NCBI GenBank assembly: GCA_964547985.1
Contig: CAZJPV010000004.1
Span: forward strand, 24,911 to 88,910
Length of the DNA stretch: 64,000 nt
From: JAPLJU01 sp964547985
Lineage (GTDB): Bacteria; Desulfobacterota; Syntrophia; Syntrophales; UBA2192
Direction: 5' to 3'
A program made the position numbers and the translations under genes. Position 1 is the stretch's first letter. Each line of letters starts with the position of its first letter. This document shows, piece by piece, positions 43,350 through 51,396 of this stretch. A model generated the notes under the pieces. That model did not search any database and was not told where the DNA came from. It saw nothing but the letters and a program-made list of their open reading frames with translations.

Positions 43350-43904
43350 ATGAAAAGAGATGAAGCCTTAGAACTTCTCAAAAGTTTCGTAAAAAACGAC
43401 CGGATGCTCGCGCACTGCTATGCAGCGGAGGCGGTGATGAGGGCCCTGGCCAGAAAGCTCGGTCGGGACGAAGAAAAGTGGGGCCTTGCGGGGCTTCTCC
43501 ACGACCTCGACGTGGAAACCTGCAATGCCGATCTTTCGCTCCACACGCTGGAGACAGAAAAGATCCTCAAGGAAAAAGGCATTGACCCCGAGGTGATCGA
43601 TGCGGTTGTCATGCATAACGAAGTCAGCCGCGATAGGAAGAGAAGCACCGAATTTGAGCATGCCCTCGCTGCTGGTGAGACGATCACGGGTCTTATCATT
43701 GCCACAACCCTTGTCTATCCCGACAAGAAGATCGCCAGTGTGAAGCCCAAGTCCGTCGTGAAACGGATGAAGGAAAAGCAATTTGCGGCCTCCGTCAACC
43801 GGGATATCATCATGGAATGCGAAAAGATCGGCCTTCCCCTGGATGCCTTCGTGGAATTGAGCCTGAACGCCATGCGGGAGATCAGCGACGAAATCGGCCT
43901 GTGA
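43350..43904 (+). CDS. HD-domain hydrolase
   Basis: A 184-residue single HD domain protein. The metal motif HD is at His51-Asp52 in GLLHDLDVE. His27 region residues (LAHCYAAEAVM) supply the first histidine, and VVMHNEV gives a later one. It should hydrolyse a phosphate ester or nucleotide; the substrate is unknown. The start is an ATG directly after a GTG, with AGGAGG upstream. It is followed by 190 bases of spacer containing a repeat-like GGTGGTTAGTGGCTGATGG string. Confidence 0.87.
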   Translation: MKRDEALELLKSFVKNDRMLAHCYAAEAVMRALARKLGRDEEKWGLAGLLHDLDVETCNADLSLHTLETEKILKEKGIDPEVIDAVVMHNEVSRDRKRSTEFEHALAAGETITGLIIATTLVYPDKKIASVKPKSVVKRMKEKQFAASVNRDIIMECEKIGLPLDAFVELSLNAMREISDEIGL

Positions 43905-44092
43905 CAAACGGATCAAAGGCGGTGGTTAGTGGCTGATGGTCAGTGGATGGCGAAGGACAGGAATGGGTCCGACTAAAAACATCGCGAAGCAAGCACCATC
44001 CGTGACGGATCCTGAATGTTTCTCATTCAGAGGTTTATCTGAAAATTTGTAACGGGAATCGGCACAAACGAATAGCCAGAGGAGGGGCCAAC

Positions 44093-45349
44093 ATGTCCAG
44101 TCCTGACGTGATCATCATCGGTTCCGGGCTTTCGGGTCTTTGCTGCGCACTGCGTCTCCGCGAGGGCGGGTTATCCGTGCTTCTCCTTGAGGCTTCCGAC
44201 GGGGTCGGGGGCCGTGTACGGACCGATCAGGTGGATGGATTCCTTCTCGACCGGGGGTTTCAGGTGCTGCTGACGGCTTACCCCGAGGCACAGCTCATGC
44301 TCCATTACGGGTCCCTGAATCTCCGGTATTTTTCGCCCGGCGCCCTGATCCGGTACGACGGCCATTTCTACCGCTTCGTTGATACCGCACGCCGTCCAAA
44401 GGATGCCCTGGCAACAATGCTTTCCCCGATCGGCACCTTCGGCGACAAGATGCGGATAGCCTTGCTCCGGCGGCGCACCCGTCAGGGCACGATTCCGGAC
44501 CTCTATCGAAGGCGGGAGGCAACCACCCTGCAGGCCCTCAAGAAATCCGGCTTCACGGATAACATCATCGACCGCTTCTATCGCCCCTTTCTGTCCGGTG
44601 TGTACTTTGACAGGAACCTGGACGTGTCGAGCCGGATGTTTGAATTCGGTTTCCGGATGTTTTCAGCGGGGGGGACAGCACTGCCGGCTCGCGGCATGGG
44701 GGCCATACCGGAACAGCTCGCTTCCAGGCTTCCCGAGGGTTCCATCAGAACGGGGGCACGGGTTCAATCCATCGAGGAACAAGGCGTGAGGCTGGGGGGC
44801 GGCGAGGTCTTGAAGGGCAGGGCGGTTGTCATCGCGACGGAGGGACCGGAGACTGCCCGGCTCCTCGGCGAGAAGGAGATCCCGCCATCCCGGGGGATGA
44901 CAGGTCTTTATTTTGCCTGTGAGAAACCGCCGATCCCCGAGCCGCTTCTCGTGCTCAACGCAGAGGGAAGCGAACCCGTGAACAATCTCTGCGTGCCGAG
45001 TCTCGTTTCACCCTCCTATGCACCCAGCGGTCAGCATCTCGTGGCGACGACGATCATCGGAATACGCGAAGAGGGTGACGGAGACCTCGAGGTACTGGTG
45101 AAGGCACAGCTCCAAAGCTGGTTCGGGCCCGGTGTTGAGAAGTGGCAACTCCTTCGCATCTACCGCATACCCCATGCCCTTCCCGTGCAGTCTCCGCCTA
45201 TGCCGGATCCCACGGCACCGCATGTGGAGGTCTTGCCATGGCTCTTCACCTGCGGGGAATACCGCAACGTCGCCTCCCTGCAGTGGGCGATGGTGTCGGG
45301 ACGGCGTGCCGCCGAGGCAGTCATTCAGGCCCTGGAACAGCCGTTGTGA
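44093..45349 (+). CDS. FAD-dependent amine-oxidase/protoporphyrinogen-oxidase-like protein
   Basis: A 418-residue flavoprotein. The Rossmann motif GSGLSG is at residues 10-15, followed by the ADP-ribose-binding acidic residue in LLLEA and GGRVRTDQVDGFLLDRGFQV. A C-terminal FAD motif with WLFTCGEYRN is also present. It belongs to the NAD(P)-binding/phytoene-desaturase-like group of amine oxidases. The substrate is not clear: desaturation of a lipid or isoprenoid is as likely as porphyrin oxidation. GGAGGGG precedes the ATG. The frameshifted membrane gene follows 38 bases downstream. Confidence 0.88.
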   Translation: MSSPDVIIIGSGLSGLCCALRLREGGLSVLLLEASDGVGGRVRTDQVDGFLLDRGFQVLLTAYPEAQLMLHYGSLNLRYFSPGALIRYDGHFYRFVDTARRPKDALATMLSPIGTFGDKMRIALLRRRTRQGTIPDLYRRREATTLQALKKSGFTDNIIDRFYRPFLSGVYFDRNLDVSSRMFEFGFRMFSAGGTALPARGMGAIPEQLASRLPEGSIRTGARVQSIEEQGVRLGGGEVLKGRAVVIATEGPETARLLGEKEIPPSRGMTGLYFACEKPPIPEPLLVLNAEGSEPVNNLCVPSLVSPSYAPSGQHLVATTIIGIREEGDGDLEVLVKAQLQSWFGPGVEKWQLLRIYRIPHALPVQSPPMPDPTAPHVEVLPWLFTCGEYRNVASLQWAMVSGRRAAEAVIQALEQPL

Positions 45350-45387
45350 GTTGTGCGTAGCTGCCCTTCAGGCGTATGTGACTCTTA

Positions 45388-45830
45388 GTGACGGGGATGA
45401 TGAAACTTGTTTTACTTTTGCAGGCGGCTGCCACCTGGCTCATGGTGGGCGTCATCTGGTATGCTCAGATCGTTCACTACCCCTTACTCGCAAGGGTCGG
45501 ACCGGACAGCGTTGCTGCTTATCAGGCCTTGAACATGGGGAGAACTGGCGGGGTTGTGATCCCGGCCATGCTCACGGAGATCGCAACAGCCCTAATCATC
45601 CTGTGGCACCCCCCGACGGGGGTTGCCACAGCCTTCCCCCTGTGAGCCTCGGTCTTCTCGTCCTTATCTGGGCTTCAACCTTTTTATTACAGGTTCCCAA
45701 GCACAAGGTCCTTACCCATGGGTTCGATGCGGAGGCCCACCGGTTCCTGGTCCGCACAAACTGGATTCGTACGGCTGCATGGTCGGTCAGGGGTGTTGTC
45801 GTTCTCTGGATGATCGTAGAAGCGGCATGA
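45388..45830 (+). pseudogene. Frameshifted small membrane protein gene
   Basis: The frame beginning at 45388 or at the ATG at 45397 encodes MMKLVLLLQAAATWLMVG and continues to a stop at 45643-45645. A matching continuation (VSLGLLVLIWASTFLLQVPK, then TNWIRTAAWSVRG) is in the next frame and ends at 45830. The shift needs one extra base and falls near the C5 tract at 45636-45640, or the C6 and G5 tracts before it. The joined protein of about 147 residues would have four membrane helices and belongs to an uncharacterised family. It may be a real pseudogene or a sequencing error. Confidence 0.7.
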
Positions 45831-46004
45831 CAACCTGAATTCTTCCCTGTAATTTTTTGCCCGCCCCTGGACAAACGCACCAGTCCCCGTGAGCATTTAT
45901 TCTATCTAATTGATTTTATTGGTTATTATTTTTGGAGAAGGGAAAGAAGAGGCCCTTTGGCGTCTTTTTGCGGGTCTAAAAGACATATTCAGAAGAGAAA
46001 GAAC

Positions 46005-46610
46005 TCAGAGTTCTGGAAACCTCGACAGGTTACTCTGGTACTGCTTGAGAACTTCCTTTACGTAGCGTGTGTTGGGACTTGGATTCTTAGAACGCTCCTC
46101 CCGCGCCTTGTTATGGCCCACATTGTAGGCATGGATCATAAGCTTTGTGTTATCGAAGCCGCGGTTGTTCAACCAAGACAGGTAGTAGACGCCTAACTTG
46201 ATGTTATAGTCAGGTTCGTGCAGGTCTTTCTCATCGGTTAATGTGATCCCCACGTCCTTGGACAGGAACTCGGCCAGAATGGGCCGGATCTGCATGATGC
46301 CCCTGGCCCCCATGCTTGACACTGCGCCATGGTCGTAGTTGCTCTCGGCCTCCATGATGGCCAGCACGAGGCGATAATCCACGTCATTCTCTCGCGAGGC
46401 TTCATAGAGGGTGTTTGCAGTCAGGTGGAGCTGGTCTTCGGGCATCTTCGCGTTTTTGAGTTTCAGGTGCTGGGTGATCTGCCGGATGATCATGTCCCGG
46501 CAGTAAAAATCGTCAAAAAGGGCCTCGGGTACAACGCGACCTGGGTACACGAGGAGAAAAATGACAAAAGCCAGCACACATAATACTATGAATATTTTTG
46601 GTTTTTTCAT
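46005..46610 (-). CDS. Membrane-anchored lytic transglycosylase
   Basis: A 201-residue protein with an N-terminal membrane anchor (about 5-23) and a C-terminal SLT domain. Catalytic Glu89 lies in AIMEAESNY, followed by GIMQIRP at 104-110 and the helix with LMIHAYNVG. It cleaves peptidoglycan glycan strands with formation of 1,6-anhydro-muramic ends. The start at 46610 has GGAGGG. Two strong promoters lie 230-390 bases upstream. The long leader suggests control. Confidence 0.92.
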   Translation of the reverse strand: MKKPKIFIVLCVLAFVIFLLVYPGRVVPEALFDDFYCRDMIIRQITQHLKLKNAKMPEDQLHLTANTLYEASRENDVDYRLVLAIMEAESNYDHGAVSSMGARGIMQIRPILAEFLSKDVGITLTDEKDLHEPDYNIKLGVYYLSWLNNRGFDNTKLMIHAYNVGHNKAREERSKNPSPNTRYVKEVLKQYQSNLSRFPEL

Positions 46611-46832
46611 CCTTTTCCCTCCATAATCCATGTTCATTCTACCCACCAGCAACCGAGAGGCGCTCCTCTCGTTAACAAGAATCCCGCGAATAAAAATTGG
46701 TAGAATTAATTAAGACGGCTGGGGTGGGATAAAACTATGAATTGGATATTTATGGTTTTTTCAGTGACGGAGTATTCATCCTCACAATCAGGGTAACGCA
46801 AATTTTAACATCAGCGTTCTTGGTGCCGTATT

Positions 46833-46861
46833 AAGGTAGCCTGTATACACTATGCTGTCAA
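46833..46861 (-). promoter_or_regulatory. Sigma70 promoter P2 for the lytic transglycosylase
   Basis: On the minus strand, TTGACA (46861-46856), a 17-base spacer and TACCTT (46838-46833). The transcript would have a leader of about 215 bases before the gene at 46610. Confidence 0.6.
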
Positions 46862-46972
46862 GTTTTTCAATAACCCCACCCATCAACTGAAACTTTTATA
46901 TAAATTCATGAGTTCATCCCGGGCAGGGAAAGACCTCTTAAACACTTATCTACATCTTGTAGGTTTGGGCGA

Positions 46973-47001
46973 ATGGTACCCCAAGATGTTGTATCTGTCA
47001 A
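46973..47001 (-). promoter_or_regulatory. Sigma70 promoter P1, upstream of P2
   Basis: On the minus strand, TTGACA (47001-46996), a 17-base spacer and TACCAT (46978-46973). An inverted repeat with 8-base arms flanks the -10 element and could be an operator. It lies about 140 bases upstream of P2. Confidence 0.6.
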
Positions 47002-47430
47002 GCATTTTTATCGATCGCTGGAAGCAAGGCCAGTCGAGGGATAGGGGGATCCGGGGCGCTGAATCCCTTGGGCGCCAGGGCTAAAAATTATTCTTACACC
47101 CAACGAATTTTTTATTTACTCTCAATTATAATCACAGAAAGAAATTTGTCAAGGGAAATTTGTGCATTGCAACATCCTGTTCGAATATTTAAATAATTAA
47201 ATTATAACAATGTAATGAATAATATCAAACGTCCATAAATACTGTTTTTTGCTGATTATTTAGTGCAGCGCAATAGAGGAGCGCAGATGGTCTTCAGTCG
47301 GTAGCTTCTAAAACCTCTGAGACGATGGGGATTCCGGTGTCAATAACTATTTATTCATAATGATTACAATTATTTATATAACTTACCAGTCTGTCTCAGC
47401 CGATTTCAGGCATAGGGGTCGAAACTCCTC

Positions 47431-48516
47431 TCAGGGCTTGTTCTTCCCGCTGCAGTAGGCCTTCAGTCTTTCAAAAGCCCTTTTTTTCTCGGAATGCCCG
47501 ATTTTCGCCGAGTTTATAAGCTCTTCGAGGAAAATAATTGAACGGTCATAGGTTTCCCGGTCCACCGGGTAGGGGTGGCCATCCTTGCCGCCGTGGGCGA
47601 AACTGAAGCGGGCGGGATCCCGGAATGACCGCCTCGCGCCATAAATGAGTTCGGCCATGAGGGAAAGGGTCCTCAAGGTCTTCGGGCCAACCCCACGGAG
47701 GCCCAGGAGACTCTGGAAACCATCGGGCTGCTCCTCATAGGTCCTGAGCAGGATTCTGTGGAAATACTCAGGGCCGATCAGGTCGGGGGTCACATCATGC
47801 CGGGCAGGCAGTAGGAGGGTCTGGATCTTTTTGAACTCCTCGATGACCCTGTCCGGGTGTTCAATGGAAATCCGGGCGGATGCCCGGCGGTTTTCCTCCC
47901 CCTCTCGGGCGACGAGGTTCAGGGTGGCGGTCTTCTTATCGCAGCAGACGGCCTGGTGGGGTTCACAGACGAAATCGACCTTGTCGAGACCGAGCCAGTG
48001 GTAGCGCCGGGCGTAGCGGCTTTGATCGTTCAGGCCCTGCTGGACGACGGCCCATCTGCCGTCCCGGTCGAAGAAAAAAACGTGGTGGTAGAGCTGGTAG
48101 CCGTCCTGGACGGCTGCGCTGTCAACCTTGGCGGATATTCTGCTCGCGTAGACGAGGGTTTCAGGATCCCGGTTGATGTGCTTTCCGAAGTGAAGGATCT
48201 CGTCGGGTGTCCTGCGGGACACCCGGCCTTTCCCGCCGGCGACGAAGAAACCGATCTCGTGCTCCATCCCCCGGAGGCCCTCCTTGAGGGCGCCGCAGGT
48301 TGTGGTGGTGAGGCCACTGCTGTGCCAGTCGAAGCCCAGCACGCACCCGAAAGCCTGGAACCAGAAGGGGTCTGAAAGTCTCCGCAGGAGTTCGTCGGGG
48401 CCGAAATCATAGAGGATCAGGCGGGCGATCTCCGCGGCCAGTTTCTTCATCCGGCTGAAGAGCCAGGCGGGGGCTTTTCCCCCGTGGAGGGGTAGATTTG
48501 CCGTTCCTGTTTTCAC
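47431..48516 (-). CDS. DUF763 protein
   Basis: A 361-residue soluble protein of the DUF763 family, better known from archaea and scattered in bacteria. Hallmarks are the N-terminal TANLPLHGGKAPAWLFSRM, FDWHSSGLTTTTCGALKEG near residue 62, a helix-hairpin-helix-like LLGLRGVGPKTLRTL near 268-282, and FAHGGKDGHPYPVDR near 315. The HhH motif suggests nucleic acid binding; function is unknown. The GTG start overlaps the stop of the small gene upstream by four bases (GTGA), a sign of coupled translation. Confidence 0.9.
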   Translation of the reverse strand: MKTGTANLPLHGGKAPAWLFSRMKKLAAEIARLILYDFGPDELLRRLSDPFWFQAFGCVLGFDWHSSGLTTTTCGALKEGLRGMEHEIGFFVAGGKGRVSRRTPDEILHFGKHINRDPETLVYASRISAKVDSAAVQDGYQLYHHVFFFDRDGRWAVVQQGLNDQSRYARRYHWLGLDKVDFVCEPHQAVCCDKKTATLNLVAREGEENRRASARISIEHPDRVIEEFKKIQTLLLPARHDVTPDLIGPEYFHRILLRTYEEQPDGFQSLLGLRGVGPKTLRTLSLMAELIYGARRSFRDPARFSFAHGGKDGHPYPVDRETYDRSIIFLEELINSAKIGHSEKKRAFERLKAYCSGKNKP

Positions 48517-48782
48517 ACCCCCGTCCTCTTCACGGACCTTTCAACCTCCTCCGCGTAAGCCGCATCGACGAGGTCCAGGAAGGCATTGTAGTCGTCCTTT
48601 GCGCCCCTGAACTGGCCGGCTGTCATGAGATCCGGGAATTCCTCGTGGAACTGAATGATCAGCTTTTCCATTTCGTTCTGCGCGAAGATGAGGTCAGAGA
48701 GGTTGTCCGTCGTCATGTTCTCTTGGATCATGTGGGCGAGGATCCGGATCCGCTTGATCGTCTCGAGACGGGCCGTTTTCAT
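48513..48782 (-). CDS. Small helical protein coupled to DUF763
   Basis: An 89-residue, strongly helical and acidic protein with no signal peptide. The sequence alternates charged and hydrophobic residues (ILAHMIQENM, LIFAQNEMEKLIIQFHEEF). Its stop overlaps the DUF763 start, so the two are probably made together and may interact. I recognise no family. The start at 48782 has GGAGATCC-like bases upstream. Confidence 0.65.
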   Translation of the reverse strand: MKTARLETIKRIRILAHMIQENMTTDNLSDLIFAQNEMEKLIIQFHEEFPDLMTAGQFRGAKDDYNAFLDLVDAAYAEEVERSVKRTGV

Positions 48783-48854
48783 CGATGGGAGATCCTCCGA
48801 GGGGATTTTCGTGTAGATTATATCAGATTCGTGAGGGATTCAAGGTTCATCCCT

Positions 48855-49292
48855 TCAGCTTTGCTTGATAAGGATGATCCCCGTCACCGTCATGATAATC
48901 CCGACGACGCGCGGGATGGAGAAACTCTCGCCGAGAACAAGGAAGGCAAGGAGTGCCGTGACAAGCGGGTACGAGGCCGTGATGGGTACAATCTGCGACA
49001 TCATCCCGCTTTTGAGGACATAGAAGTAGGTCCACATGGCAACGAGCCCTGCCATGATGCCGCTTCCGGCGAATAGGACGAGATTTTTCGGGGAGACCCT
49101 GGCCAGTTCCCCGTACCGGCCGGAGAAGAGAAAGATGACGGCGAGAACAATGACGACGGCTGCGCTGCGAATAAAGACACCGATGAGGGGATCGACCTCC
49201 CGGAGGCCGATCTTTTCCATGAGGGGTGTCGTCCCCCACAGAAGCAAAGTGATGACCAGAAGGGCCATATTGAAAATTTCAGCTTGAAGCAT
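48855..49292 (-). CDS. Half-size EamA transporter
   Basis: A 145-residue protein with five helices that corresponds to a single EamA repeat, ending in VVGIIMTVTGIILIK. Half-size members of this superfamily work as homo- or heterodimers with inverted topology. No second half-gene is next to it. An internal ATG eight codons in (49268) is possible. GGGG lies upstream of the chosen start. The substrate is unknown. Confidence 0.85.
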   Translation of the reverse strand: MLQAEIFNMALLVITLLLWGTTPLMEKIGLREVDPLIGVFIRSAAVVIVLAVIFLFSGRYGELARVSPKNLVLFAGSGIMAGLVAMWTYFYVLKSGMMSQIVPITASYPLVTALLAFLVLGESFSIPRVVGIIMTVTGIILIKQS

Positions 49293-49491
49293 AACCGCAA
49301 ACCCCTTTAAAGAATTGTGGTTTTTAAATAGCTTTTTTTGCGGAGGCAGGCAAGCGGTTTTAAATCCGCTGGGCCCTCAACCAGGGCAAAAATGGGGAAA
49401 AAAGGTTTTGCCGGTTCCCCCATTCTGGCAGATGTGTTGCATTGATTTGTCCTTGGAAGCCTTAAAACACAACGCTCATCGGTGAGGTTCT

Positions 49492-50343
49492 ATGAAAAAA
49501 AGTTCTGGTTCTTCGACATGGATGATTGGAGTGGGCTGGATGATCACATTGGCGGTTATCCTCGCATCTCAGCAGGCGATGGGCCAAAGCTGCAGCGCGA
49601 AACCCGGCGGCGTTGTCAAGGAGTACCACACGGGCGACGACGGCTCAGTCCAGGGGTGGACGGAGAGGGAATACGATGACCGGGGCCGCCGGATCCGGGA
49701 GACGAGAAAGGACGGCAACGGAAAGATCATCCGTTCGAGGGAGTTGGCCCATGACAAAGCCGGCCGGGTGACGAAGTCCGTCGATAAAGATGCAAAGGGT
49801 CATGTCGTTCACCTCCAGGAGCGCCTGTACAATGAAAGTGGAAAGCTCATCAAGGATTACACGGAAGAAAACGGCAGGGTCACCCTCTGGACGGAGTACG
49901 CCTATGACGACAAGGGAGTCATGACCGCGGAAACGGGCAAAGACCAGGCCGGCAAAGTCACAAGGTCTTTCGATTACGACACGGGATGGAGCCTCAAGAA
50001 GGACGTGGAGGATGCGGACCCCTTCAAGGCCTTTTACATCCACTTCAAGTCCTCCAGGAAGTTCCAGCGCGATCACACGCGGTTTCCACTGAAGGTCTGC
50101 ATTTATAAGGATGGCGAGGATGCGGAGACGGCCCAGAAGAAAAAAATTTCGAGGAAGGAGTGGAAGTTCACCGATTTCAACCCCAGGGAATGGGATATCG
50201 CCATCATGAAGACGGCCCAGGACGGCTCCGATGAATCCGCCCTGAGATTAAAGGGAAAAGATAACCGCGTCCTGGTCTATTACAGATTCAAGAAGATCGA
50301 CGCAACGTGGTACCTCGTCCGGATCGAGGATTTCAGCAGTTGA
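49492..50343 (+). CDS. Exported YD-repeat protein with C-terminal DUF4348-like domain
   Basis: A 283-residue protein with an N-terminal signal (about 1-31, ending in AMGQS). Residues about 43-165 carry four to five degenerate YD/RHS-type repeats: TEREYDDRGRRIRET, ELAHDKAGRVTKS, LYNESGKLIKD and YAYDDKGVMTAE. The C-terminal part (about 180-283) resembles DUF4348-type domains with FKSSRKFQRDHTRFPL and WYLVRIEDFS. YD repeats form shells or bind carbohydrate. The combination is unusual. It is located in the periplasm or on the surface. No partner gene is clear. Confidence 0.75.
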   Translation: MKKSSGSSTWMIGVGWMITLAVILASQQAMGQSCSAKPGGVVKEYHTGDDGSVQGWTEREYDDRGRRIRETRKDGNGKIIRSRELAHDKAGRVTKSVDKDAKGHVVHLQERLYNESGKLIKDYTEENGRVTLWTEYAYDDKGVMTAETGKDQAGKVTRSFDYDTGWSLKKDVEDADPFKAFYIHFKSSRKFQRDHTRFPLKVCIYKDGEDAETAQKKKISRKEWKFTDFNPREWDIAIMKTAQDGSDESALRLKGKDNRVLVYYRFKKIDATWYLVRIEDFSS

Positions 50344-50431
50344 CCGACGACCCCCGATTCCCGAGCCGCCCGGTCCGGGATCGAGGGCAACCCGTCATGC
50401 CCTTTTCAGAGCCTTCTGTGGATGCTTTTTT

Positions 50432-50869
50432 TCATTTTAAATGATGAAGTGACCTCATCTCCGATTCGGCGAAATCCTTCGCCACGAGTTCCGGGTACAC
50501 GCGGTAAGTGACAGCAGCGAGGGCGACGGACAGCCGGATGTATCGCGCCTGGCCCGGTTCGAGCGAAAACTCCACTATTTTTTCTTTCTCGTTCGAAAGA
50601 TAAACCTTGTAGCTGCCGGGACGGCGGTCGACGTAGTAGAAGCCCCCCGGCGTGGATTTTCCGACCTCCTCGCCGTTGAGAATGACCGATGGCTGAAAGG
50701 GCGAGCCGACGGCCTCTGCCAGCCTGTAGAAATAAATCCTCCCCATGTCGGGTTGAACGGGGGTGATGGAAGGCCTCAGTTCCGAATATTTTGACCCTTC
50801 TACGGCGCAGCCCGATAAAAGAAAAAGGGCCGTGAGATACACAACCAGCATCATCGCATGACGGTTCAT
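50432..50869 (-). CDS. DUF2846-family lipoprotein
   Basis: A 145-residue lipoprotein. The signal peptide ends in FLLSGC, with lipid-modified Cys21. The mature part has RIYFYRLAEAVGSPFQPSV, NGEEVGKSTPGGFYYVD and PGSYKVYLS, which is the beta-sandwich pattern of DUF2846. The function is unknown; the family is common as single lipoproteins in the envelope. It lies about 30 bases after the selenocysteine-type peroxiredoxin gene on the same strand and may share its transcript. Confidence 0.83.
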   Translation of the reverse strand: MNRHAMMLVVYLTALFLLSGCAVEGSKYSELRPSITPVQPDMGRIYFYRLAEAVGSPFQPSVILNGEEVGKSTPGGFYYVDRRPGSYKVYLSNEKEKIVEFSLEPGQARYIRLSVALAAVTYRVYPELVAKDFAESEMRSLHHLK

Positions 50870-50898
50870 TCAACCTTCCCTCGCGGATTCAAACACCT

Positions 50899-51378
50899 TC
50901 AGGATTTCTTCTTCGCACCGACAATCTTCTTGAGTTCTGAGAAGAGCACCCTGTTGCTCGGCCGGTCATTGATGTCGTGCACATCGATGTAGCGAATGAT
51001 CCCTTTTTCATCGAGGACAAAGATCGCCCGTTCCGAGTGACCTTCCTTTCTCTTGATGCCGTATTTCCCGGCCACCGCCCCGAGAGGATTGAAATCGCTC
51101 AACAGCGGGAATGAAATCCCGCCGAGGCTCTCGGCCCACGCCTTCAGGCAGGGGATGTGGTCGACACTGACGCCCAGGACCTGGGCATTCAATCCCGCAA
51201 ACTTGGCGAGTTCTGCCTCGTAAGACGGGATCTGGTTCGTTCAGATGGGCGTCCATGCCAGGGGGAAGAAGGCGAGCACGATGGGTCCTTTGCCGTAGAG
51301 AAAACTTAGCCTAATCTTCCGGCCCAGATGGCTTGGCAACGTGAAATCCGGTGCTTTACTCCCCACTTTCAGTTTCAT
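50899..51378 (-). CDS. Selenocysteine-type peroxiredoxin (in-frame TGA)
   Basis: From the ATG at 51378 (GGAGG six bases upstream) a 159-residue thioredoxin-fold peroxiredoxin can be read if the TGA at 51241-51243 is decoded. Residues 1-45 hold KAPDFTLPSHLGRKI and FFPLAWTPI, and TNQIPSYEAEL follows at 47-57. TGA at codon 46 is exactly the peroxidatic Cys position of AhpE/BCP-like peroxiredoxins (TxxC). Cys77 in VDHIPCLKAW could resolve. Selenocysteine peroxiredoxins are known in anaerobes such as Eubacterium acidaminophilum. A SECIS-like hairpin follows the TGA. It reduces H2O2 or organic peroxides in the cytoplasm. Reading from the next start codon would give only a 97-residue fragment. Confidence 0.88.
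51192..51231 (-). promoter_or_regulatory. Candidate bacterial SECIS element
   Basis: Starting nine bases after the TGA, the minus-strand RNA can fold into a 6-base-pair lower stem (51231-51226 with 51197-51192) and a 4-base-pair upper stem, CGAG (51220-51217) with CTCG (51210-51207). The apical loop is GCAGAA, 25-30 bases after the TGA. Bacterial SECIS loops start with G and lie about 16-37 bases from the UGA, so both rules are met. It would recruit SelB. Confidence 0.7.
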
Positions 51379-51396
51379 GCATTCCTCCCCGTGCCG

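Larger units (their letters stand above)
46611..47430. other. AT-rich intergenic region with two promoters
   Basis: An 820-base spacer, clearly lower in GC than its neighbours. It holds the two minus-strand promoters listed separately, an inverted repeat ACATCTTG (46952-46959) with CAAGATGT (46982-46989) that spans the upstream -10, and a GC-rich block at about 47020-47090 with short hairpins. At 47270-47345 a structured-looking stretch with GAGGAGCG and GGTAGC was noted. I see no convincing ORF. Confidence 0.55.

Noticed and set aside
45641..45645. Second selenocysteine TGA in the small membrane gene
   Set aside because: After the TGA the frame is not protein-like, while another frame continues the family, so it is a frameshift.
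47286..47345. Possible lysine riboswitch on the plus strand
   Set aside because: Only scattered bases match the consensus, no gene follows on the plus strand, and the core motifs are out of order.
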